Below, piece by piece: positions 9,501 through 21,500 of a stretch of DNA of 23,388 bases (its first letter is position 1; each line of letters begins with the position of its first letter). The translations under genes were made by a program, and so were the position numbers. The DNA is taken from positions 1,817,427 to 1,840,814 of the forward strand of contig FN649755.1 of NCBI GenBank assembly GCA_000310025.1. Reading direction: 5' to 3'. Under the pieces are notes generated by a model. The model saw nothing but the letters and a program-made list of their open reading frames with translations, was not told the DNA's origin and did not search any database. The stretch is from Ectocarpus siliculosus (lineage: Eukaryota > Sar > Phaeophyceae > Ectocarpales > Ectocarpaceae).

Positions 9501-12500
9501 ATGATACCAACAGTTTTGGGTATTTGTCTTTTTTCAGTGTTCGGGAGCCAAAATACTTGTCCAGGCAGTCGACGAACACCTTCGTGCACACAACAGACTC
9601 GCGCTCTCCAAGTCTCAGCTCACCTCCCTGCCGTACTGCGTGCCATAGTAGGCATATTCAGCGCAAGTGTCCGCACAGATCTGGTGCCGTATGATGCCAC
9701 CGTTTGTGGGAGACGAGAACAGCGGCAGCAGCAGAAGCAGCAGCATCGAATACGGGAGAGATTACGGGAGATCATAGCGACGATCGGTGGGAGGGACGGG
9801 GACGGATACCATGTCGAGGCCGGGAGACGCAGCGGCCAAGTTTGGACAACGTGTCCCCCACGGATTGATTCATGGAGGGGCGGCGGTGCAACAACGGCAA
9901 CGCCAAAACCACCACGACCAACAAACAACGACCGACGGTCGACAAAAGCGACGGCCGGAAGTAAACAGCGCGGCGAACAAAAATAACGAATAACACATCT
10001 TGTAGAGCCTGTTCCTGTTCCTGTGTGCTGCTTGAGGAAGCGTAGAGGCACAGGTAGCAGTGCTCTCCGCTAACGCTATGAACTCATCACTAATCCTAGA
10101 CCCCCCATCTATATGGGTACAGATAGACTAACCGAATTCCGCTACGGAAAAAAAATAAATTAAACAAAAGCAAGAATCGGCGTTGCAGTATTAACGCGAG
10201 ATCACCCGCGCAAAGTACCAACAACGCCCTTCCTTCGTCGCTTCGTTCTGATGCCGCTTACCGCCGTGGTCATGCTACCGGAGCCGGTGACGACGGAGAA
10301 GACACGGTCGGTTGTCGAGTCGGCGAAGCATCCGAGGTACCCGGGCTCGGTAGGTGCGACGGGAGACGGGGTTTCTACATCCGGGACGGGCGACGGGGTT
10401 TCTACATCCGGGACGGGAGACAGGGTTTCTACATCCGGGACGGGAGACGGGGTTTCTACGTCCGGGACGGGGGACAGGGTTTCTACGTCCGGGACGGGGG
10501 ACGGGGTTTCCACCACCAAGCCGGTCGAGTAGATCTGCGAGCAGGGGTTATTGACGGGGGGGAGGCGAACGAGGACAACACGAAAGAGGATTGACAAGGT
10601 ACATGATGTTGTGTGTAGCGCGCGCACTTGAGAGAAAATAGCAGCGAAGAAGAGAAGAACTTGAGCCTCGAGAAACTCGACATCTGAGAGCTCGAGCACC
10701 ATTTGTTGTGAGGTTGGTTAGGAAAACCCCGTACACCATCAAGTAAATAGCGGTCATTCGTCGCGTAACCCTGCGAGGACTAAGAACATCGACCTCGGTC
10801 GAAACTAGAGGTTCTGAAGTGCAGGCCCAACTGTGAGACCGGATACATAGACGATGAAAGGAGAGGGAAGGCGTCTCCGCGAAACGGCACACCAATCCCA
10901 CACGAGACCCTTCCCTGTTGTTGATAGGTACGCTGTCTAGTGGTTGAATTTGCCCGACACGGCACGGCACGTCTCACGAACTTGCGAAGCACTCCCTTGA
11001 TTCGGAGTCGCTCGCTAACACTCTTCCGCTATTTAGGTGTTGGTGACTCCTGAAATCGATTCTGTCGCCTGCTGCAGCGGTGGAGTCCATTCTCTGCCAA
11101 CCATGAAGGGGACGCGGACGCTCACGTCTGCTACGTACGTCCCCGCACAGGAAAGTAAAACAGATGGGGCGTTCGACACCCTGTTCATAGCCGGCGCTGC
11201 AGCAGAATCTCGCCAAACAGAAGCCGTCCTGACGCCGTGTGTACGTGCGTATTACCTCGAAGCTGGCGACTCTCTTGCACTCGCCAGTTCAACAGCGTTT
11301 CGGGGTTGTGGTTGGAGGTAGGTAGACACGAAACCAAAGCCACCAGCAGGTTTCCAGCCCTTAGACTACACCACGGCGCTATATAGGCCTCGCCCGTAAA
11401 ACCCTAACCCTACAACCCTACAACCCGCATCCAAGCTAAATAGGCTGTTGCGCAACAGTTGGTAGGCCTACGTCGCTGTACCGAGCTACTTGAGCGCGCT
11501 TCGCCCTCGCCAGCCCCGGCGTGTAAATACGCCTCGACATGCACGTTGCGGCGCAGGGCCAAGACAAAAAAACCGGGATTACTGAGAAAAACAGCAAGCA
11601 GCTGCTCACGTACGTACCGACATGGTTACGAAGCCTCCGCAGAATTCCGTAGCGTCACCAGCGCACGCCATGTCGCACGTTGCTTCTCCGTAGACGTCGT
11701 AGTCGGCGTTGTTGCCGCACCAGCACTGACGACATCCATTCCAAGAACAGGAAGAGGGAGGGCGACGACGATAAGGGATTGGCTTTTGGCAACATGAAAA
11801 GAGAGAGGTAACCACGGTGTGTCGCGCACGACTGTCATCGCCCTCGTCTACATGATCGAAAGCGGTATGTTCTTGGTTCAAGCCCAACAGACACGTGCCT
11901 GCATCATTTATTGTTATTTTTTTTTTCTTGGCCTCATCACCCCAAACCAGCGCTCACATCGCTTGTTTGTGCCGTTTACTCCAACCCGTGGTCACACGTA
12001 CATCATTGCTCAGCTGTTCAACGATACCAACAGTTTTGGGTATTTGTCTTTTTTCAGTATTCGGGAGCCAAAATACTTGTCCAGGCAGTCGACGAACACC
12101 TTCGTGCACGCTCTCCAAGTCTCAGCTCACCTCCCTGCCGTACTGCGTGCCATAGTAGGCATATTCAGCGCAAGTGTCCGCACAGATCTGGTGCCGTACG
12201 ATGCCACCGTTATCCGGCGCCGTCGAGATGTGCGTTTGTGGGAGACGAGAACAGCGGCAGCAGCAGAAGCAGCAGCAGCAAATACCGGAGAGATTACGGG
12301 AGATCATAGCGACGATCGGTGGGAGGGACGGGGACGGATACCATGTTGAGGTGGGGAGACGCAGCGGCCAAGTTTGGACAACGTGTCCCCCAGGGATTGA
12401 TTCATGAAGGGGCGGCGGTGCAACAACGGCAACACCAAAACCACCACCAACAACAAACAACGACCGAAGGTCGACAAAAGCGACAGCCGGAAGTAAACAG

Positions 12501-15500
12501 CACGGCGAACAAAATAATAGCTAATCTTGTAAAGCCTGTTCCTGTCCTGGTATGCTGCTCGAGGAAGCGTAGAGATGGATTAATCGTGTTCCACTATTGC
12601 ACGAAAAAAACAAACAAATGAATCGTTGGCAAGAAGAATTGGCGTTGCAATATTAACGGGATACCACCCGCTTCGTTCTCGTGCCGCTTACCGCCGTGGT
12701 CATGCTGCCGGAGTCGATGACGACGGACAAGACACGGTCGGTAGTCGAGTCGGCGAAGCATCCGAGGTACGCGTTATCGGCTACGGGCGCCGGTGTCTCC
12801 GTCGGGTCGGAGCTGGTCGAGTACACCTGCAGCAGCAGCGGCAGCAGCCGGCGACGTCGTGGGGGGCAAGAGCAAGCACTAATAAACAGGAAAGCTCTTT
12901 GGTCGAGCAGACAGAACACAGAGCTGGGGATTTCGGTGTCGTGGTCGAAGTGTGGCCTCGTTGTTCGCCGGAACCCCGGGGTCGTAAGTGGGAAACCACA
13001 AGCATTGCAGACACGGGAATGGGAGTATTACGGAGCACTGAACAACCCTCCGATCTACCGTGGGAGGTGGAGGGATGGCACCCCCGTTGTAAACCGATTT
13101 TCGGGCGCTCGATAGCTCCACAACCATGACCAAGCGTTTGTGCCAATACCCACAAGTGGTGGGTTTGGAAGCATCTCGTCAAGGGCTTTCCTTTGGAGGT
13201 ACATATCGGGCTCTTTCCGCACCCCGATTGCCTGTGCATCAATCGAGCTATAAACGTCGGTCGAGGGGTTGTGCCATCTGTCCGCATCTTACTGAATACC
13301 ACGGTACGGTATACGGTACGGTACAGACAATCTTGGCTGTGGATCAATCGAGCTATGAACGTCGGTCCACGGGTTGTGCCATCTCTCCGCCTCTTACGGA
13401 ATAGCACGGTACGGTATACGGAACGGTACAGACAATCTTTTTCGCTGTGGAACAAATCAAGCTGTGAGAGTCGTCATCTCTGCGTCTCTTACGGAATACG
13501 ACGGTACGGTATACGGTACGGTACAGACAATATTTTTCGCTGTGGAACAAATCGAGCTTTGAGAGTCGTCATCTTCTCCGTCTCTTACGGTAACTCCAGC
13601 ACGGGAAGCCTCGCATGTTTCTACAACCGTAGGGATAGGGTGCGGGGAAAGTACGTTGCGGCACATCTACAAGACGCCAACAACGAACAACGCGGGGAGG
13701 TAAAGAAGCACGGCAACCGACGTACGCACCGACATGGCGAAGTTCCCTCCGCACGTTTCGGACGGGTCGCCAGCGCAAGCGATTTCACAGGCACCGGGGC
13801 CGTTGATGTCGTAGGCGGCGTTGTTGCCGCACCAGCACTGTCGGCATCCATACGTCCATTCCAAGGGCGACGAACGGTAAAGATATGAAAATGTCAGGAA
13901 CGAGCGCACGTGTGTTACATAATGCCGAGGTGCATCGTGGGCTAGCTGCGGTGACATGAACCGCTTTCAAACCAGGTTTCGTTTTTCGGAGGGACCGCCG
14001 AACAAACTTAACGTGGATGCCAAATATCAGGTTTTAGCAGGGTAGAACGAAACAACAATCCCCGTCTATACCACCGAAGTGCTTCGAATGTTGGTCGGTG
14101 TTGATGTTCAGCCCTCGAGTGCACGCCTGCCGTAAACTGGGAGAGGTCAGCCATCAAATCAGACGGTGTTGACGGTGGGGAGAAGACACCGTGGTACTTG
14201 TTAAAGATTGAAGGAATAGAAAGGCACGCAGAAAAATACTTTCACCCTGTACGTTTGTTATGTACTTTTCGCTCAAGAATGGTGTACCCTTTTTTGGGCT
14301 TCTTTTGGCCGTCGGCTTGTGTGTGAACGTCCGCGTCAGTTGGACTAGCAAAGCGCGGGCTTGCAGTAACTAACTCCGAGGTGCTGAGCGGGGACCGGAA
14401 TGTCAATTCTTTATTGTGAAAACACCAACACCACCAATAACAAGAACGATAACAACGACAACACAAAGCTAGCAGCTCCCTCCCACGATTTTCCGCTCCA
14501 CGGGCTTGTCATGCCCCATGCGCTAGATACACCGGGATTCAGGACGCCGGCCAAACGAACTACCAGATCTCACAAACGAAAAAATACTTTGTGGAAAAAA
14601 CGAAAAAAATGGCGAGCTCACCTCTCTCCCGTACTGAGTGGCGTAGTAGGCGTAGTCGGAGCACAGCCCAGCGCACGTCTATTCGCGTATGTATCCCCCC
14701 CGCAGCGACGGCGATTGACGGTAGGAGTGTGGGTGAAGAAGGCAGGCAGGCAGGCAGGCAGGAAGGCACATGTGGAGGAAGCCGCCGGAACGGGGGATGG
14801 ACACAATCGTCAGGAGCGAGTCTTTCCGATGCCTCAAGAAAAAGCGGCGGCTCGCAAGCCTCCATGGAACAAAGTCCAAAACAGCAAGCAGCAGCAGCAG
14901 CAGCAGCAGCTTGGTCAATCACTGACAAATCACTCTTGTTTGTTATTGCTATATTCTGACCCTATAACCCTCACCCCCAACAAATGAAAAAAAAAAAAAT
15001 CAAGAACACGCCCAATCTACGGATGGATGTATTCGTCGACACACGGCTGCCTGTCCTTCTCTCATTGCCGTGGTCATGGCGTTCGACCCCGTCGCCCCTG
15101 TCTCCCGCACACGAGGTGATACCTCGAACGAGTGAATAGTCTTTCTGTTATTGTTCGAATATAAACCATTTTCAAAAAATCGAAAAGCTTAAGAAGCTTT
15201 ACATTGATTGACGCGCCTCGCCATTTCTACTCTTCGAACGGGCAGTCTTTTCCGTCAACATTTTGTAGCATAGCGTATTTCCATACTTCCAACAACAACC
15301 TCGACGTCGACAACGCCTCTCCTCCCTCTCTCACCGCCGTGGTCATGGTGTTCGACCCCGTCATCCCTGTCTCCGGGAACACGCGGGGGGCCTCCGCGTC
15401 CGCGAAGCAGCCCAGGTAGCCGGCGACCCCGGCGTCCAGGGGGGCCGGGGTCGTAGGGGCCGTGGAGGGCCCGACGAGGACCGGCCCAACCGTGGTGGTA

Positions 15501-18500
15501 GTGGGCGAAGGGGTGGCACCCGGCGCTGTGGTCGAGTGGTTCATCAAGGGCGTGGGCGCGGGGGCCTCGGTCGGTAGGGGATCCTCGATCGTGAAGACCT
15601 GAGATTATCCCATAGGTACCAATCAAGAGAGGGTACGGCGGCGAGGAAAATTAGGTTGAGGGGGGAGCGGAGGATGGGGGGGAACTCGTATTGAGGAGGG
15701 GGGGAGGGGCTGAGGTGTAGGTGGGGGGTGGGGGTAACTCGTAGCCGTGCATGCCGTAGTCGTTGGGCCATTCATGTCCTCTCCCATCTCTACAATGCCG
15801 GCACCACGGGGCGACATGCCGGGTTTCCGCCTGTCGACGTTTGAGGAGGATGGACCAGAAGCTAAATCTACTGTCATTATAACTAACTATCCTTGTATTT
15901 GTCGGGCCAATCCAGGTAACATGCCAAGGGCATCCCGGCTAGCAAACCGTTTCACATTCGGCGGGCACGACTAGTCCGTAGTTCGAGAGTTGTACCGGGA
16001 TTGAGTTCAAGGCGAAGGAGTGATCGTGAAGAGGTTGGAGGAGGACTTTCTCCCCCAAAGGGGAGTATCTAATGGATGGACTATCTACATGGTGCCATTG
16101 CTGCGAGATACCGCAAGAGGCGGAGAGGTGGCACACCCCCCCCCTCTACTGTAAACCGACTTTCAAACCGCGATTGATTGCTCTACAACCAAGCTTGCTT
16201 GTGCCAACACCAATAAAAATGAATGGTGGTTAGGGAGAAACCCTTCGTCGACGGCTTTCCGCAGACGTATCGTGCTCTTGCCGCATCCACTTGGTTGCGG
16301 GGCAATCGAGCTTTGAAAGTCAGTCAACCGTAGTAAGGGGGGTGGCATCTCTCCGCCTCTTGTGGTTATCGCGTCGTCTTTGTATCTCGAAGAAAAGGGG
16401 GGGGGGGGGGGGTTACCTTACACTGGATGCGGAAATACGGAGATCTGTAGGAGGTTTAGTGTATCATTGGTGGCCTGTCCGTTCCACGTGCATGGGGCAA
16501 GCATGCCCGGTGCACTACATAGTAAACCGTCTCTCTCCGCGCTTCTGACAGCAATCTCCCGCCTCCAAAGCAGTGGGGCTCACCTCCATGGTGCTGAATC
16601 CACCGCAGAATTCGTCCGGGTAGGCCTGAAGGGACGTGCGAAACAAAAAAAAATAATAAAAAGAAACGAGAGGGTCACAAAATATATCCCGAGAAAAAGT
16701 GAATGCTCCGAAGGAGAACACGGTGACATTTTTTTCGGGCACAAACATAGCCAAACTTCAAACAGGGTTGGGCCTGAAGGGACGTACGCGACAAGTACAA
16801 ATAAGCCGGAAGGAGGGCGAGAGCGCCTTGTTGCTGTCAGCCTATGGGAGAAGACAAGCCAAATAGGTCAAGTGGGTCGTACTTTTCTTCACTTTCATCC
16901 CGCAGGCACGTAGGTACTCGCAGCAAACCGAGAAGGTGGCAAGCAAAGATTCTGAGAAACGAATACTCTCCCCAAACAACAGACAACGGCCACCATTTTT
17001 TTCGACATGCATACATGTAACTGCCTCGTGTGGGAGGTTGCTCTCTTCTTCGCTTGCTTCTACGAAGCGTTATGTCATTAAACCGACGCCTTGTTTTCAG
17101 TCCGCACCACCTTAATGCTCAATCCTTTGCTTTCTACGTCGCACAGACTCAGGAAACGGACGGTGGGTTGCTCTGCTCGTCACTCTCTTCGAACAGGTGC
17201 TAGCAAACGAATAATGGAAGCGGCAAACGCAAACATTCTGAGAAAAGAATGATCGCATGGCGTACAAGGCGGTTATTTCTCGGCGTACATAGCAGCTGCA
17301 CACATGGTGAAACCGACGTCATGTTGTCAAACCCATGGCTAGGAGACGACGAATCAAATCAGTCCGCCATAAGATGAGTTGCTCTACTCGCCACTCGCCT
17401 CGCACAGGTACTCGCAGTTGTCGGAAGTCAGAGACCCGTGCTTGTCGTAGTCAGCAGTGGACGGGCCGCAGAAGCACTGTTCGGGTCCGGGAGTGAAAGC
17501 GGAGAGAACGAAAAGCGAAAAAAAAGTCCACGCACGGCGGTCATCAATCCTCTAATCCCGCGCGGGGACAATTAATTGGCGCGTTCTGCATGTGTTAATT
17601 AACGTGCGCTGCAAAGTCTGGAACAAAAAAGGAGATAGGTCGATTGATGGCGACAGACAACCGCCAACGACTCCCGATTCATAATACATGAAAGCTGGTA
17701 TGATATGTATGTACTGGTCAGGTTTTTTTAACGCGTCCAATGTTATACTTTGTACGTACTGTAGTGCCTCCTCCTACATGCATAATTTTTGGTTTTCTCG
17801 CATGCGTTTGTGAGACGGTAGACAGACAGACCTGGAAGGAGTACTGCACGCCAAAGAAGGTCGAGCCCAACGTCTCGCAGTAGGACGCGCAGATCTGCGT
17901 GCAGACCGACCCATCGACCGACCAACAGACAGACAGACAAGGGGAGGGTATAGGCAACAGTTACACAGCAGTAAGGGAAGAAAATATAGGAAACACAACA
18001 ACTGGTACTGACAGACAGACAGACAAACAGACAGACGAGGGGAGGGTATAGGCAACAGTTACACAGCAGGGAGGGAAGAAAATATAGGAAACACAACCAA
18101 CTGGTACTCGGCGAAAATCCTGGACGTCTCCTCAGTAGCGTTTCAACGAGTGAATGTGTCGTTGTTTCCAAAGACCTCGTCGTATCCTGGGGAGCGACTG
18201 GCAGAGCCTTTAGTACGAAGGACAGGGACACGCTAACAACAACGTCATGAAACAAGCGTCTCGAAAAAGGATCCCCTCGCCGTCAGGCGCCATCTTTTAC
18301 ATAGGAGTTGACCTACTGTGTATCTCACCGCAGGGCTCATGGCCGTCTCTCCCACGCCGCAGTTGTCGGCTTCGGTGGGCAGCGCGCGGTCATTGACATC
18401 GTCGGCGAAGCACCCTAGCGACTGCAGTCCACCGACCCCCGTCGAACGCACGCACGCACGCACGCATAGAGAGATTGTTCATATATTTTTCATTCGCGCG

Positions 18501-21500
18501 ACGGCAGAGGACACAAGAGAGTCGGTGGAGAGAAAGAGGGGGAGTAAAAGCGTGTGTTGGGTGAGGCGCCAGTATTGCTATTGACGATTTATCTCGATTG
18601 TCGCAGGAGGAAATATCAAAAAAAAAAAAGACGGTGCATTCTCGGCGGCACTCGACCCCTTGCTTTTATGGGCCCATGCAGAGGAATTTATCCACGTTTT
18701 CATTCGGCTGCTGCTTCTCCTCGTCGGCTCGCCGTGTGTTGAGCTTCATGCAGCATGCGCGCATGTCTGTGCGCGCGTCTGCTTCAGTGCGACCGAGCCG
18801 CAAAAACAAACGATCGGTCGATGTAGTAGGTGCTGAAGGAAGAGACAATCTGGGAATGATGGATGGGTTCGCGTGGAACCCATTAGCGGGCTCGGTGGCT
18901 TGATGTGATGTTCTGTAGCAGGCCGCCTTTTCAAAGGGCAGCAGCCTAAATTTATCATTTCGACGTTGAACGTTCATCGCGCCGCGGAGGTGCGATATCA
19001 CCGGTACAGCACGCGCGATACCACCGAACCGTGCGTTTTCTCCCATCTCCACGGTGCATCACCACGTATATCTATGCCGTGCAGAGACGGCGGTATCGAT
19101 TTCTCATCGATAGAGCGCCTACACGCCAAGAGCCTACCAACAGGCACAGCCACTAACGAGGTGGCCTCAACAGGGATGCCAGGGGAGATACGTGAAGTGC
19201 AAAAGGGATGCCAGGGAGAGGAGAGTGTTCAGGCAGACAGCCACAGCATCAGGATGGGTTTGGGCACCTCACAAAGCCTTGCTTGATTGTTTCGCCGAAG
19301 GGCGTATGTCCGAGGCAATCTCCCACACTACTGGCAGTTTTGCTGAACCGCCCATGGGACACCTATTAGGCACCCATGGGCCGAAAATAACTCGCCACCG
19401 GCACATCCACCTACATCGAACTTCGCGACCAGGGTACCAACCTAGCACGCGTCGTATGGGCTTGGGCTTGGGGTTAGGGTTAAGCGTTAGGGTTACTAGA
19501 CGCAGCAATTCCCGTTCCAAAGCAGAACACAATTTAACGTCTAGGGGTACACTTGGTTCCAGTTGGATGGGCGCCCACGGGTGCCCCATGGGCGGTTTAG
19601 CAAAATCGTTGAAAGTGTGGGAGACCCGTCCGAGGGGATACGCCAAGCGGAATCGGATAGAACGGGGTGGGGGTAGGTAGGTACCTCGTAGGCGGGCTGG
19701 TCCTCGGCCTGGTCGAGGCAGGTGGTGACGCAGAGGTCGCCGCAGGGCATGTGATAGATGTCGTGATTGTAGTCGAGCAGCACGATCTCACCCTGTCAAA
19801 GTCAACAATAGACGCCCAACAGCAGCAGCAGCAGTAGAAGAAGCGTTGAGCACTAGCCGTCCACAATATGCAGGAAAGAAAGGAAATACATGGCAATAAG
19901 CGTCCATCGGCTTTTCAGGCAAACTGTAAACAGTATACAACAGCAGAGTGCTCGCTTATGCCGTCCGTCACGACACCCCTGGATAGTTGGCCTTCCATCC
20001 CGGCCAAATAATTCTGGACCACAAGGCGACGACACCAGTGCTGCTTCTTGGAGATTAGTGTAGAAACAAACAAGCAAACAATCAATCAATCATAATTTCA
20101 GCGGAAAAAACAACAGCACGTGCTCGTCTCGTTTTTACCTTGAAGCAAAAAAAAGTAAACAGCACGTACGTACGTGTTCCCTTACGTGTCACAGGGGAAA
20201 ACAAACAGCAGTTGGTCGCTTCTCACGTTGACATCCCTACGTTGAAAGAGAAAAAACAACAGCACACGTCGGTCATAATCGTACGTTGACGTCCTCGGCG
20301 AAGCTGATGATCTGCACGCTCGCGTCGCTGACGATTGTCCCAACCGCCCAGCCGTCCTCCTCTTCCTTCAGGAAGTAGATGTTCCTGAGCATCAACAACA
20401 GAACGCCCAACAAAACATATGGTGGAGAAGACACAGAACAAACACACACCACGCGAAAAGTCGACTTGACAAGAGACTCAGTCAGACGGCCGAGCAATCA
20501 AGGGCACCGGGGACTTACAGTAGTAAGCGTGCGCGTGCCCCCCCCCCCACTGGAAATTTTCTCAACACAGAAGAAACGCCATTATTAGCGTCAGGAGGAA
20601 GAGACCAACGAGCCGAGTCTTTTCCCGCCAACGAGGATTTCACACACAAGGTCAACGGTCTAACGACTACGGCATGCACGGCCTTGAGTACACCCCTCCC
20701 CTTCCTCTCGAGGGCGTGCTGGAAGAGTGTGGTCTAACCGAGAAGGCACGCAAAACATGAGAGAGGTATGCCCCAACGGCGATCTGTCCTATGGGAGCAA
20801 CAGCGCCCCGTCCTCTCGAGAGGACGCGTGGCCAATAGTGGTCTTCCCCCTTCCCCCCTCCTACCTAGAGCCTGGTCCGGTGAGAACCCGGCGTGCTCCA
20901 AACCGGGAATGTAAGGATGAGACGTCAATGGTCTAACGAATACAACGCCATGCACGACTATAAGGAGGTCGGAATACCAATCGTGCGAAAGGATCTTTAG
21001 GGGGTTCGGGGGTTAGGGTTTCCGGAAGGTTCGGAAAGCATGCCGTGCTTTATTGGCGCGCGGGTACTGACTGTAAGTACACCCCCACCCCCCGTACCTC
21101 ATGGTGCTGTCCCCGAAGATGTAGGCGCCGTCCAAAAGGTCGGAGAAGAAGTTTCCGCGGTACACGTAGCCCCCGATGACGCAGTTCCCCACCACAAACC
21201 GGTTCCCGCAGGTGTCGGCGCCCCCGGTGAACTCCTGCTCGTCCGCGTCTGTAGAGTCGAAGTCCGGGTGGCAGTACTCGAAGAGTGGGTAGGTGAAGTC
21301 GGACCGGTCTACGCCGTCGCAGGGGGGGTTGAACTCGTTGTCCTGAACGGCCTCCTGGCAGCGGGAGCCCTCGAACCTCGACCACCCGTAGTTGTTGCCG
21401 CACCTAAGTGTGTATGTACAGGTCGTCGTCGTCAAGATCGAGAAAGAAAGAAATACGAGGTACGTTGGGTGGGGTGACATGATCGTTGTTTCACTTCACC

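Larger units (their letters stand above)
7831..10261 (-). repeat. 2.43 kb duplicated WSC unit, copy 1
   Basis: It runs from WSC5 exon 1 to just before WSC4 exon 1 and contains WSC5 exon 1, WSC4 exon 3, WSC4 exon 2 and their introns. It pairs with 10262-12691. From about 8040 to 9600 the two copies are nearly identical in intron as well as exon: the exon 3 sequences are the same, with an isolated base change at about 9313 against 11833 and a 4-bp indel near 8870/11385. The order shows the duplicated block is out of register with the WSC domain. Confidence 0.88.
10262..12691 (-). repeat. 2.43 kb duplicated WSC unit, copy 2
   Basis: This partner of 7831-10261 contains WSC4 exon 1, WSC3 exon 3 and WSC3 exon 2. 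The main length differences are three more 27-bp coding units in the linker here and a deletion/insertion near the start of the exon 1/2 intron (9700 against 12220). A third, older relative covers about 6484-7830, with exons 2 and 3 of WSC5 and recognisable but diverged intron. Confidence 0.88.

Noticed and set aside
13667-13729. Read-through of WSC2 into a hydrophobic C-terminal tail, as a membrane or GPI signal
   Set aside because: The stretch is the pyrimidine-rich start of an intron with a good GTGCGT donor, and splicing to WSC3 keeps a perfect frame. Hydrophobic translation of T-rich intron is expected.
14400-14987. Plus-strand open frame with polyglutamine
   Set aside because: It lies across the WSC2 exon 2 region on the opposite strand and consists largely of Asn/Lys/Gln microsatellite translation.
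19192-19680. Plus-strand 162-codon open frame
   Set aside because: It mostly overlaps the inverted-repeat element at 19301-19644 and has no recognisable domain.
21040-21477. Plus-strand 145-codon open frame
   Set aside because: It is the antisense of the GSDH propeller exon, whose minus-strand protein has clear family motifs.
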